Assembly: GCF_004363005.1 (NCBI RefSeq)
Contig: NZ_SNYH01000002.1
Span: 124,001 to 188,000, forward strand
Length of the DNA stretch: 64,000 nucleotides
From: Tenacibaculum caenipelagi
Lineage (GTDB): Bacteria; Bacteroidota; Bacteroidia; Flavobacteriales; Flavobacteriaceae
Reading direction: 5' to 3'
Position numbers and translations under genes: made by a program. Of the stretch, positions 37,074-45,760 are shown piece after piece (positions within the stretch are counted from its first letter, which is position 1; each line of letters opens with the position of its first letter). Below the pieces are notes generated by a model that did no database searches, was not told the origin of the DNA, and saw nothing but the letters and a program-made list of their open reading frames with translations.

Positions 37074-38113
37074 GAAGATCGAACTCCTCCTGGAGCAAAA
37101 ATAGCTCTCATTCTGTTACGTTGACCATCAGTAAACATATACATACAAGCATCATCAGTATAATCCATGTAGTTCATAGTCATATCAGCAGACTTACAAC
37201 TAACATCAGGATATGACGGGCACCCATAGTTTGCAGAGTCTGAAGATGGAGTATCTTCTACGAAATCGTCTTGACGACATCTTCCATCACCCCAAATATG
37301 ACGTAAATTTAAATAGTGCCCTATCTCGTGAGTTAAAGTCCTACCTAAGTTATACGGAGCCGCTGAACCTCCTGGTAAACTAGAGTGTAGTATAACAACA
37401 CCATCTGTTGCTGAGTTTCCTCCTGGGAATTGAGCATATCCTAAAATACCTCCACCAATATTACACACCCAAATGTTTAAGTGAGTTTCTGGAGTAATTG
37501 GTGGGTATGCTTGTTTAACTGCATCTCTCGTTCCCCATTCTGATCTAGAATCATTGTGTCTAAAAGTACCTGCTAGCGTAAAAGTAATTTCTGTGTTAGT
37601 AGCATCGTTAATAAAGTTAGTTGCCCCAGATGGAAGTTGATTTGTATTTGGGCTCGTAAAGTCACTATTAATCACATTCATTTGAGATTGAATGTCTGAA
37701 TTACTTACTTGACTTGCATCTGGCAATACTACATGAAAATAAACAGGAATTGAAATATTCAATCCATCTTCAATAGGTTGCACATCTACATCGGTGTCTC
37801 CACCTCCATTATTTCCTCCATTTCCACCTCCTGGTGTTCCATCTGGTTTTTTACTGTTTAAAAATTTCCTAGTAGCATATTCAACATCATACATTTTCTT
37901 ATATAATCCTGGATTTTCTTGAAGTTGGCGGTTTAATACCCTCATAGAATAACATTGCTCAGAGCTGCCTTTGTGAGAAAGTTCTTCAGTTTGCACGTAG
38001 AAGTCACTCATATCAATTGCCTCTTGCGCTGGTAATGCTTCGTTTTTAGAATTCTCTTGACAGCCTATAAAAGCTCCCATTATGACTATTAGTCCTAAAA
38101 AAAGTTTTTTCAT
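37061..38113 (-). CDS. M43 (pappalysin-like) zinc metalloprotease lipoprotein, copy A
   Basis: 350 residues. Lipobox AFIGC gives lipidated C18. A pro-region (19-85) and a Gly/Asn-rich linker (92-105) precede the catalytic domain with HEIGHYLNLRH (H262, E263, H266, H272), the M43 zinc signature, and a Met-turn in MNYMDY. Several cysteines (C217, C279, C298, C306, C323) suggest disulfides. Extracellular protein degradation is likely. It is a tandem paralog of copy B (38307-39335), similar along the whole length and in the 3' untranslated region, with a distinct terminator. Confidence 0.92.
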   Translation of the reverse strand: MKKLFLGLIVIMGAFIGCQENSKNEALPAQEAIDMSDFYVQTEELSHKGSSEQCYSMRVLNRQLQENPGLYKKMYDVEYATRKFLNSKKPDGTPGGGNGGNNGGGDTDVDVQPIEDGLNISIPVYFHVVLPDASQVSNSDIQSQMNVINSDFTSPNTNQLPSGATNFINDATNTEITFTLAGTFRHNDSRSEWGTRDAVKQAYPPITPETHLNIWVCNIGGGILGYAQFPGGNSATDGVVILHSSLPGGSAAPYNLGRTLTHEIGHYLNLRHIWGDGRCRQDDFVEDTPSSDSANYGCPSYPDVSCKSADMTMNYMDYTDDACMYMFTDGQRNRMRAIFAPGGVRSSMIN

Positions 38114-38220
38114 AATTATTCGTTTTTTAAAAGGTTAGTTATTTGTGTCTACAAGATACCATTTTTAACCTTAAAATAAAAGTAAAATACTATATACCAA
38201 ATAATTACAACTTAAACCCA

Positions 38221-38253
38221 AAAAAGCCAAGAGATTTAAATCTCTTGGCTTTT
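38221..38253 (-). terminator. Terminator of the second M43 protease gene
   Basis: AAAAGCCAAGAGATTT and AAATCTCTTGGCTTTT form a perfect palindrome; on the minus strand a T run follows. Its stem differs from that of copy A. Confidence 0.85.
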
Positions 38254-38306
38254 GTAAAATAATTATAATAATTATTGAGAACGTCTTTTGAAAAGACTTT
38301 GGTTTT

Positions 38307-39335
38307 CTAGTTAATCATTGAAGCTCTAGCACCACCTGAAGCAAAAATAGCTCTCATTCTGTTACGTTGACCATCAGTAAACATGTACATACAAGCATCG
38401 TTTGTATAGTCCATGTAGTTCATAGTCATATCAGCTGATTGACAATTTACAGTAGGATATGATGGACATCCGTAGTTTGCACCGCCAGAAGATGGAGTAT
38501 CAGCTACGAAATCGTCTTGACGACATCTTCCGTCTCCCCAAATGTGACGTAAATTTAAGTAGTGACCAACTTCGTGAGTTGCAGTTCTACCTAAGTTATA
38601 TGGAGCAGAAGAACCACCTGGTAAGCTTCCTGCTAATAACACTACACCATCAGTAGAAGAGTTACCTCCTGGGAATTGAGCATATCCTAAAATACCTCCC
38701 CCTATTTCGCATACCCATACGTTTAAGTGAGTTTCTGGAGTAATTGGAGGATAAGCAGCTTTTACAGCATCGTTAGTTCCCCAAGAAGACTTAGGATCAT
38801 CATGTCTGAAAGTACCTGCTAAAGTAAATTGAATTCCTGTATCAGTTGCATCATTGATAAAATCAGTAGCTCCTGAAGGAAGTTGATTTGTATTTGGATT
38901 ACTAAAATCGTCATTTAACACATTCATTTGTGCTTGAATTTGTGTATTTGACACACTGTTTGAGTTAGGTAAAACAACGTGTACATACACAGGAATGTTA
39001 ATAATTCCTAATCCGTCTTCAATCGGAGCTACATCAACATCTCCACCTCCAGATCCGCCTCCTGGCTTCCCTTTTTCAGCAGATACTTTTCTTGTCGCAT
39101 ACTCAATATCATACATTTTCTTGTATAATCCTGGGTTTTCTTTAAGTTGACGGTTTAAAACTCTCATAGAGTGACATTGCTCAGAACCACCTTTATGAGA
39201 AACTTCTTCAGTTTCTACATAGAAGTCGCTCATGTCAATTGCTTCTTGAGTTGGTAATGCTTCGTCTTTAGCATTTTCTTGACATCCTACTAAAACAGAC
39301 GCCGCCACAGCTAGTGTTAAAAAAATTCTTTTCAT
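38307..39335 (-). CDS. M43 (pappalysin-like) zinc metalloprotease lipoprotein, copy B
   Basis: 342 residues, lipobox VLVGC with lipidated C18, then the same order as copy A: pro-region, a shorter Gly-rich linker, and a catalytic domain with HEVGHYLNLRH and MNYMDY. The copies differ mainly in the linker and in the first third of the catalytic domain. The leader contains a palindrome ATTGCTT-T-AAGCAAT at 39371-39385. Two neighbouring copies with separate terminators suggest increased dosage or divided substrate range. Confidence 0.92.
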   Translation of the reverse strand: MKRIFLTLAVAASVLVGCQENAKDEALPTQEAIDMSDFYVETEEVSHKGGSEQCHSMRVLNRQLKENPGLYKKMYDIEYATRKVSAEKGKPGGGSGGGDVDVAPIEDGLGIINIPVYVHVVLPNSNSVSNTQIQAQMNVLNDDFSNPNTNQLPSGATDFINDATDTGIQFTLAGTFRHDDPKSSWGTNDAVKAAYPPITPETHLNVWVCEIGGGILGYAQFPGGNSSTDGVVLLAGSLPGGSSAPYNLGRTATHEVGHYLNLRHIWGDGRCRQDDFVADTPSSGGANYGCPSYPTVNCQSADMTMNYMDYTNDACMYMFTDGQRNRMRAIFASGGARASMIN

Positions 39336-39747
39336 GTTGTGAAAAATTAAAAAAAATTAGTTAATTAAAAATTGCTTTAAGCAATGAACTTTGCTAAAAA
39401 ACTTTTGACAACTACTTTGTGTTATTAATAAAGTTGCCAAATTATTGCTATTTTAATAACAATATGAAGGGTTTTTTAACGATTTGCAATATATAACTTT
39501 TTTCCAAAGTTAAAAAAAAGTTAAAAAAAAGTTAATTCCTTAGTATTCATCACTTCTAAACAAGCCTTTTATGAAATTTTCATAACATTAAATTTTAACA
39601 AATAGATTAAAAAAACGTCAATTTTAAACAACATTAAATAAAAAATCCAAATTTTTAATAATCGTTTATTGAATTATTTTCACACAAAAAAAGCAATTCC
39701 AAAATCAGTAAAAAAATATATATTTACCCTTAACTTAAAAATTAATT
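39336..39747. other. Divergent intergenic region, AT-rich, with an 11-bp tandem repeat
   Basis: 412 bases between M43 copy B (minus) and the Bax inhibitor-like gene (plus). AAAGTTAAAAA is repeated twice plus a partial copy at 39506-39535, close to one helical turn per unit, which should give curved DNA. A palindrome lies at 39371-39385. No clear TAnnTTTG box is seen in either direction. Confidence 0.5.
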
Positions 39748-40449
39748 ATGGAAAACTCATTTAACCAAAAAGTACTTGTTGCACATGTTTCAGAAGCTGA
39801 TAGAATTTCTTTTTACAAAAAAACTTACGCACATGTAGCTGGTGGTGTATTTTTATTCATTTTGTTTGAATATTTATTTTTACAAAGTGCTACTATAGTA
39901 GAATTTGCCTTGTCTATGACGCAAGGATATAAATGGTTGTTATTGTTAGGTGGTTTCATGTTAATTACCAATTATGCAGAAAGTACAGCTCTTAAAACTT
40001 CTGATAAGAACCTGCAATACTTAGCCTATTCTGGATATATTTTTGCAGAAGCTTTTATTTTTATTCCATTGATTTACATTGCAATTACTTATACCAACAA
40101 TTTTGAGATAATTAAACAAGCCGGTATTGTTACTTTAGGGTTATTTGCAGGCATTTCTTCAATCGTATTTATTACGAAGAAAGATTTTTCTTTTATCAGA
40201 GCTGGTTTGTCAGTTGGATTTTTTATCGCTATCGCATTAATTATTGCAGGAGCTTTATTTGGTTTTAACTTAGGGTTGTGGTTCTCAGTTGGAATGTGTG
40301 TATTAGCTGCAGGATCAATTTTATACCAAACATCTAACTTAGTTCATAAATTCTCTACAAATGATTACATTCCAGCAGCACTAGGCTTGTTTGCTTCTTT
40401 AATGTTATTATTCTGGTATGTATTACAGATATTTATGTCGAGAGATTAA
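39748..40449 (+). CDS. Bax inhibitor-1/YccA family membrane protein
   Basis: 233 residues with seven predicted helices after a short polar N-terminus, the layout of the BI-1 superfamily. SFYKKTYAHVAGGV is the typical entry to the first helix. Bacterial members include pH-sensitive calcium leak channels and YccA, a modulator of FtsH; the role here cannot be told apart. Monocistronic, with a strong terminator shared with sufS. Confidence 0.85.
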   Translation: MENSFNQKVLVAHVSEADRISFYKKTYAHVAGGVFLFILFEYLFLQSATIVEFALSMTQGYKWLLLLGGFMLITNYAESTALKTSDKNLQYLAYSGYIFAEAFIFIPLIYIAITYTNNFEIIKQAGIVTLGLFAGISSIVFITKKDFSFIRAGLSVGFFIAIALIIAGALFGFNLGLWFSVGMCVLAAGSILYQTSNLVHKFSTNDYIPAALGLFASLMLLFWYVLQIFMSRD

Positions 40450-40471
40450 TAAAAAACACCATATAACAACT

Positions 40472-40500
40472 AAAAAAGCCTCCAATTGGAGGCTTTTTTT
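40472..40500. terminator. Bidirectional terminator between the Bax inhibitor-like gene and sufS
   Basis: AAAAAAGCCTCCAA and TTGGAGGCTTTTTT form a perfect 14-bp palindrome with A and T runs on both sides, suited to the two convergent genes. Confidence 0.88.
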
Positions 40501-40520
40501 ATAACTACTTTTTTTGTGTT

Positions 40521-41732
40521 TTAACTTAACATCATTTGAGCTTTTTTTACTGCACTTACAAGTACATCGACCTCTTCTTTGGTATTATAAAAAGTAAATG
40601 AAGCTCTTACTGTTCCTGGAATACAGTAAAAATTCATAATAGGCTGCGCACAGTGATGTCCTGTACGAACTGCTACTCCTAATTTATCTAAAATAGCCCC
40701 AACATCATACGGATGAATTCCATCCAAATTAAAAGATATTACCGAGGTTTTATCACTAGTTCCGTAGATTTTTAGTCCTTCTATTTTTTCTAACTCTGCT
40801 GTCGCATAAGCTAATAATTCATTCTCTTGTTGTTGAATATTATCAAAACCAACCGAATTCATATAATCTATAGCCACACCAAAAGCAATACCTCCACAAA
40901 TATTTGGGGTTCCTGCTTCAAACTTATGAGGTAAACCAGCATAGGTGGTTTTTTCAAAAGTAACGGTTTCTATCATCTCTCCTCCTCCTTGATATGGTGG
41001 CAATAACTCAAGTAACTCTTCTTTACCATACAACATTCCAACTCCAGTTGGTCCACACATTTTATGAGCTGATGCAACATAAAAGTCAGCATCTAATGCT
41101 TGCACATCTGGTTTTACATGTGGAACAGCCTGTGCTCCATCAATCAACACATAAGCTCCAAATTTGTGTGCTGCATGAATAATTTCTTTAATCGGATTGA
41201 TCGTTCCTAAAGCATTCGAAACATGGTTACAAAAAACTAGTTTTGTTTTAGGATTCAATAATTCATGATATATATCCATACGCAAAGAACCGTCTTCATC
41301 CATAGGAATCACTTTTAAAATTGCTCCTGTTTTTTCACACAACATTTGCCAAGGCACAATGTTAGAATGATGCTCTAATGCTGAAACGATTACTTCATCC
41401 CCTTCATGTAAAACTGATGCAAAACCAGAAGCCACAATATTAATTCCATGTGTTGTTCCTGAAGTTAAAATAATTTCATACGAATGTTTTGCATTAAAAT
41501 GTTGCTGAATCTTAATTCGTGCTTCTTCGTATTTATCTGTAGCCTCTTGACTCAGGGTATGCACTCCTCTGTGAATATTAGCATTGTAATTAGTATAATA
41601 ATCAACAATAGCATCTATAACTACTTGCGGAGTTTGCGAAGTTGCTCCGTTATCTAAATACACTAATTTTTTTCCGTGTATTTCTCTATTTAAAATAGGA
41701 AAATCTGCTCGAATTTTATCTACAGTAAACAT
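40521..41732 (-). CDS. sufS: Cysteine desulfurase SufS
   Basis: The reading frame is open to 41780, but the ATG at 41730-41732 is the better start (403 residues, MFTVDKIRADFPIL), because TAAATTTG at 41741-41748 on the minus strand is a -7 box lying inside the longer version. Class V aminotransferase fold: the PLP lysine is in VASAHKMCGPTGVG, and the catalytic cysteine in RTGHHCAQP. SufS moves sulfur from cysteine to SufE/SufU for Fe-S cluster assembly. The other suf genes are not adjacent. Confidence 0.94.
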   Translation of the reverse strand: MFTVDKIRADFPILNREIHGKKLVYLDNGATSQTPQVVIDAIVDYYTNYNANIHRGVHTLSQEATDKYEEARIKIQQHFNAKHSYEIILTSGTTHGINIVASGFASVLHEGDEVIVSALEHHSNIVPWQMLCEKTGAILKVIPMDEDGSLRMDIYHELLNPKTKLVFCNHVSNALGTINPIKEIIHAAHKFGAYVLIDGAQAVPHVKPDVQALDADFYVASAHKMCGPTGVGMLYGKEELLELLPPYQGGGEMIETVTFEKTTYAGLPHKFEAGTPNICGGIAFGVAIDYMNSVGFDNIQQQENELLAYATAELEKIEGLKIYGTSDKTSVISFNLDGIHPYDVGAILDKLGVAVRTGHHCAQPIMNFYCIPGTVRASFTFYNTKEEVDVLVSAVKKAQMMLS

Positions 41733-41740
41733 ATGAAAGT

Positions 41741-41775
41741 CAAATTTACCGCAAAGGTAGGGCTTGCATTTCAAA
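41741..41775 (-). promoter_or_regulatory. sufS promoter
   Basis: Minus strand TTTG (41772-41775) and TAAATTTG (41741-41748), 23 nt apart. The expected transcript start is only a few bases before the ATG at 41732, so the mRNA has almost no leader. Confidence 0.6.
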
Positions 41776-41800
41776 TACAAACATCAAATAATTAAATTCT

Positions 41801-41808
41801 TACATTTG
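41801..41808 (+). promoter_or_regulatory. Candidate -7 box of the serine hydrolase gene
   Basis: TACATTTG, 16 nt before the ATG at 41825 and back to back with the sufS promoter. Confidence 0.5.
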
Positions 41809-41824
41809 TTAAAAACAGGGTTAA

Positions 41825-43150
41825 ATGAAAAAAATCAAAAGAGTACTTATACTATTTTTAATCACCTTAGGTATTGTCGTTTTCTACAATTATCCGAAGC
41901 TAAACATTCTTGCTGGGTATTCTGCAAAAAACACCGCTTCTTCGGTATTTCTTGCAGGGAGAAGTTTAGAATTTACTGATGCAAATGATAATAATTTTTC
42001 TCCTATTAATATCACCTCTGATGAAATAGATGTTAAAGAAAAATCTGCTACGGGCTCAGTTTATGGATTACTAAAAAGGAAAGCAGTATATAGAGAAGGA
42101 CTGGGAGCTGTTTTAGTTACAAGTGATTTTGATATCACAAAACCTCAACTCACCCCAAAACGGTCGAAACCAAATCATACAATACCTTTTCCTTATGGAA
42201 ACGCAAATCATAAAGACACGATTTTTCCGAATATAGATTATAAAAAATTAAATGAAACCATTGATACTATTTTCAACAATAGAAATAAAATACGTTCAGT
42301 TTTGGTAGTATATAAAGACAAAATTATAGTTGAAAAATACGATACAGGTTTTACCAAAGAATCAAAGCAATTAGGATGGTCTATGACTAAAAGTATTACC
42401 GGTACGTTATTCGGTATTTTAAAACACCAAGGTAAAATAAATCTAAAAGCCAATAACTTGTTTCCAGAATGGGAAAATGATGACCGTAAAAACATTACGA
42501 TTCATAATTTATTACAGATGAATTCAGGATTGGAATGGAACGAGGATTACAATACCATTTCTGACGTTACAAAAATGTTGTTTTTAGAAAAGAATATGAC
42601 CAAAGTTCAAGTGAACAAGCCTTTAATAGGGAAACCAAACGAAACTTGGAATTACTCTTCTGGAACCACCAATTTATTATCAGGGTTTTTACGTAAGCAG
42701 TTCAATAGTCAACAAGAGTACCTCGATTTTTGGTATAGTGCCTTAATTGACAAAATTGGCATGAACTCTATGGTTGTTGAAACCGATATGAGCAATCACT
42801 ATGTAGGTTCGTCATATGCTTGGGCTACTGCAAGAGATTGGGCTAAACTAGGTCTATTATACTTACACAATGGTGAATGGAACGGAGAGCATTTGTTTGA
42901 TAAAGATTGGGTAAGCTACGCTACAACCCCTACTCCAACTTCAAATGGTAGGTACGGTGCCCAAATTTGGTTAAACAAAGGTGGTAAACATCCTGATGTT
43001 CCTAAAAATATGTTCTCATTTAATGGTTATAAAGGTCAAAATGTGTTTATTTTGCCAGATCAGGATTTGGTAATCGTTCGTACAGGACTTACCAAAAATG
43101 TAGATGTAAACACCTTGTTAAAAGGAATTATTGAGTCAATTAAAAACTAA
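41825..43150 (+). CDS. Serine hydrolase, class C beta-lactamase/DD-peptidase fold
   Basis: 441 residues. An N-terminal hydrophobic helix (about 7-23) anchors or exports the protein. About 130 residues of unassigned sequence precede the hydrolase domain, where SMTKS carries the SxxK nucleophile, WNYSSGTTN the tyrosine motif and a late GGKHPD may supply the third motif. Such proteins are mostly esterases or peptidases rather than true beta-lactamases. It is 3 nt upstream of the SdpI-like gene, so the two are probably cotranscribed. Confidence 0.82.
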   Translation: MKKIKRVLILFLITLGIVVFYNYPKLNILAGYSAKNTASSVFLAGRSLEFTDANDNNFSPINITSDEIDVKEKSATGSVYGLLKRKAVYREGLGAVLVTSDFDITKPQLTPKRSKPNHTIPFPYGNANHKDTIFPNIDYKKLNETIDTIFNNRNKIRSVLVVYKDKIIVEKYDTGFTKESKQLGWSMTKSITGTLFGILKHQGKINLKANNLFPEWENDDRKNITIHNLLQMNSGLEWNEDYNTISDVTKMLFLEKNMTKVQVNKPLIGKPNETWNYSSGTTNLLSGFLRKQFNSQQEYLDFWYSALIDKIGMNSMVVETDMSNHYVGSSYAWATARDWAKLGLLYLHNGEWNGEHLFDKDWVSYATTPTPTSNGRYGAQIWLNKGGKHPDVPKNMFSFNGYKGQNVFILPDQDLVIVRTGLTKNVDVNTLLKGIIESIKN

Positions 43151-43153
43151 ACC

Positions 43154-43498
43154 ATGAACCCTTTTTATTACGTACTTTCAGTAAACGGATTGCTTTTTTT
43201 ATTTAGTCTTATTTTTCATTTTTTCCCTCCAAAGAAAATCAATAGCATTTACGGTTACCGAACGAATAAAACGATGAAAAATGATATTATTTGGCAATTT
43301 GCCAATGCCTTTTTCACCAAAGAATTCTTAAAATATTCAGCTATTTCATTAGTTGCTGCTTTAGTGTTAGCTTACATGGTTAAAGAATTATCATGGCAAC
43401 CAATGGCAATTATGCTATTATCGTTAGCTGTATCAGTTATTAAAACTGAACAAGAGATTAATAAGAATTTTGACGAAGAAGGAAAGAAACGTAAATAA
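43154..43498 (+). CDS. SdpI/YhfL-family membrane protein
   Basis: 114 residues with three hydrophobic helices. Between the first and second lies INSIYGYRTNKTMKNDIIW and then FANAFF, the GYRT...W...N motif of the SdpI family. SdpI of Bacillus gives immunity to the SDP toxin, but most family members have no toxin partner, and none is seen here. The gene is the second of a unit with the serine hydrolase and ends exactly where the convergent SCO gene ends. Confidence 0.78.
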   Translation: MNPFYYVLSVNGLLFLFSLIFHFFPPKKINSIYGYRTNKTMKNDIIWQFANAFFTKEFLKYSAISLVAALVLAYMVKELSWQPMAIMLLSLAVSVIKTEQEINKNFDEEGKKRK

Positions 43499-44176
43499 CT
43501 ATTTTACGTATTCTTCCTTTAACAACGTAATATCATCAATAATTTTTTGCATGTTTTCTTTTTTGGTTCCATCATACGAACCTCTGATACGACCTTGTTT
43601 ATCAATTAACACAAAGTTTTCGGTATGCACCCAATCATTTTCTCCTCCATCACCTTCATCTAAAACAGCAAAATAGTGTTTACGTGCTAAATTGTAAATG
43701 TGTTTTTTATCTCCTGTTGTAACATTCCATTTTCCATCAATCACTCCTTTTTCATCAGCATACTTTCGTAATTGTGGTACGCTATCCATTACTGGAGTTA
43801 CTGAATGTGACAAAAACATGATATCATCATCATTTTTATAATGTTCTTGCAACTCACTCATATTATACGCCATCTGAATACATATGGTTTGGCAACGTGT
43901 AAAAAAGAAATCGGCTATATAAATTTTTCCTTTATAATCAGCATTGGTAACAGTATCACCGTTTTGATTAATCAAGGTAAACTCACCTACTCTATGATTT
44001 TTTGTTTTATTTCTTACTGATGCATCTACCAATTTAGGATTGAAATCAGCAGGGTTATATATAGGCAGTTTTTTATCAACTTTTACCAAATGATAATAAA
44101 CTGGAACTCCAATAGCACAAAAAACTAAAAGAAAAATTAAGGTGCTTTTTGATTTTTTAAAGAATTTAATATCCAC
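43499..44176 (-). CDS. SCO1/SenC/PrrC family copper chaperone-like protein
   Basis: 225 residues. One N-terminal membrane anchor (about 11-28) is followed by a thioredoxin-like domain with the copper-binding CxxxC (C95 and C99 in FFFTRCQTIC) and a late histidine in DWVHTENFVLID. SCO proteins deliver copper to, or reduce, the CuA centre of cytochrome oxidase. Its stop codon abuts the stop of the SdpI-like gene with no base between them. Confidence 0.9.
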   Translation of the reverse strand: MDIKFFKKSKSTLIFLLVFCAIGVPVYYHLVKVDKKLPIYNPADFNPKLVDASVRNKTKNHRVGEFTLINQNGDTVTNADYKGKIYIADFFFTRCQTICIQMAYNMSELQEHYKNDDDIMFLSHSVTPVMDSVPQLRKYADEKGVIDGKWNVTTGDKKHIYNLARKHYFAVLDEGDGGENDWVHTENFVLIDKQGRIRGSYDGTKKENMQKIIDDITLLKEEYVK

Positions 44177-44297
44177 AGTACTAAAATTTTCTGCAAAAAT
44201 ACGACTAAAAACAAGCTTTATAAACGACTATACTAAAAAGTTTGTTAAAACCAAAGTTCAACTACAATACAAACTTTTAGAACTGTACTGAAAAACG

Positions 44298-44305
44298 TAC
44301 ATTTG
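44298..44305 (+). promoter_or_regulatory. -7 box deciding the start of the site-2 protease gene
   Basis: TACATTTG overlaps the TTG that would begin the longest frame at 44303, so translation must begin later, at the ATG at 44336. Confidence 0.55.
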
Positions 44306-44335
44306 TCAGATTTAAAATTTAGACAAACACCTTTT

Positions 44336-45682
44336 ATGGAAATATTAATAAAAGCATCTCAATTTATTTTAAGCTTATCGCTCCTAATTGTTTTACACGA
44401 ATTAGGACACTTTATTCCAGCTAAATTATTTAAAACCCGTGTAGAAAAGTTTTACTTATTTTTCGATTACAAATTCTCATTATTTAAAAAGAAAATAGGA
44501 GAAACTGTATATGGTATTGGTTGGATTCCGTTAGGAGGTTATGTAAAAATTGCAGGTATGATTGATGAAAGCATGGATACCGAACAAATGAAACAACCAG
44601 CACAACCTTGGGAATTTCGTTCTAAACCAGCATGGCAACGTTTAATAATTATGCTAGGTGGTGTTTTTGTAAACTTTGTTTTGGGTATATTAATTTACAT
44701 CTGTTTGATGTGGGTATATGGAGAGAAGTACTTGCCTAACGAAAGTTTAAAAGATGGTGTTTGGGTACAAGATCAATTAGGAAAAGATTTAGGTTTAGAA
44801 ACAGGAGATAAAATTTTAACTGTTGATGGACAAAAAATTGAAAAATTTAGAGAACTTCCTTTAGAGTTCATTAATGGAAATAACTATACGATAGAAAGAA
44901 ACGGGACGGTTCTTGAAAAAGAGATTCCTACTGATTTTATTTCAAAACTAGTTGATAGAGGTAAAGATGCTGGACCGTTTATAAGCTACAGACAACCTTT
45001 TGTAATTGCGCAGATTCCTGAAGATTCTCCAAACAGTAAAAGTGGGCTACAAAAAAAGGATATTGTAACTGCTATCAATGGAGCTCCAACAACCTATTTT
45101 GACCAAGTTCAAGTTGAATTGGGGAACAATAAAGGGCAAGACATTAAGGTTACTGTAAAAAGAGGTGATAAAAATGTGGAAATTCCCGCAAAAGTAACCC
45201 AAGAAGGAAAATTAGGAGTTGCTGCTGCTGGTTTATCTTTACCTGATCTAGAAAAATTAGGATATTATAACTTAGCAGAAAAAAGCTATTCTTTTGGTGA
45301 AGCCATTCCTGCAGGAACTAACAAAGCTTGGACTACCTTAACCAACTACATTAAGCAAATGAAAAAGATTTTTAATCCAAGTACTGGTGCTTATAAAGGT
45401 TTAGGTGGGTTTATTTCTATTGGAAGTATTTTCCCTTCTGAATTTAGCTGGCAAACGTTTTGGAACATTACTGCCTTTTTATCTATCATGTTAGGGTTTA
45501 TGAATTTGTTGCCAATTCCAGCATTAGATGGTGGTCATGTAATGTTTACCTTATGGGAAATGATAACGGGTAAAAAACCTGGTGATAAGTTCTTAGAATA
45601 TGCTCAAATCACAGGATTTATCTTATTAATAGCATTGCTATTATTTGCTAACGGTAATGATTTGTTTAGGTTATTTAAGTAA
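44336..45682 (+). CDS. rseP: Site-2 protease (RseP-like, M50 family)
   Basis: 448 residues from the ATG at 44336. The frame extends to 44303, but that TTG lies inside a -7 box. The first helix contains the zinc motif HELGH (H21, E22, H25), followed by one or two PDZ domains (VWVQDQLGKDLGLETGD; IAQIPEDSPNSKSGLQKKD) and the last helices with NLLPIPALDGGH, the third metal ligand. RseP cleaves membrane-bound anti-sigma factors and signal peptide remnants. No anti-sigma factor is adjacent. Confidence 0.92.
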   Translation: MEILIKASQFILSLSLLIVLHELGHFIPAKLFKTRVEKFYLFFDYKFSLFKKKIGETVYGIGWIPLGGYVKIAGMIDESMDTEQMKQPAQPWEFRSKPAWQRLIIMLGGVFVNFVLGILIYICLMWVYGEKYLPNESLKDGVWVQDQLGKDLGLETGDKILTVDGQKIEKFRELPLEFINGNNYTIERNGTVLEKEIPTDFISKLVDRGKDAGPFISYRQPFVIAQIPEDSPNSKSGLQKKDIVTAINGAPTTYFDQVQVELGNNKGQDIKVTVKRGDKNVEIPAKVTQEGKLGVAAAGLSLPDLEKLGYYNLAEKSYSFGEAIPAGTNKAWTTLTNYIKQMKKIFNPSTGAYKGLGGFISIGSIFPSEFSWQTFWNITAFLSIMLGFMNLLPIPALDGGHVMFTLWEMITGKKPGDKFLEYAQITGFILLIALLLFANGNDLFRLFK

Positions 45683-45706
45683 TCTATTATTAAATAATAT
45701 ATAAAC

Positions 45707-45740
45707 AAAAAAGCATCGTACTAAGTACGATGCTTTTTTA
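45707..45740. terminator. Bidirectional terminator between the site-2 protease and acyltransferase genes
   Basis: AAAAAAGCATCGTACT and AGTACGATGCTTTTTT pair around a single A (45723), with A and T runs on both sides. Confidence 0.87.
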
Positions 45741-45760
45741 TTAGGTTTATTTTTTCAGAA

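Noticed and set aside
39506..39535. Tandem repeat as a CRISPR
   Set aside because: Units are 11 bp, contiguous and A-rich, without spacers or cas genes.
41764..41979. Plus-strand frame at the sufS / serine hydrolase junction
   Set aside because: It overlaps the sufS promoter and the start of the serine hydrolase in another frame, with no family pattern.
43154..43498. SdpI-like protein as immunity to a toxin system
   Set aside because: No toxin-like or SdpABC-like gene lies nearby, and most SdpI relatives occur without one.
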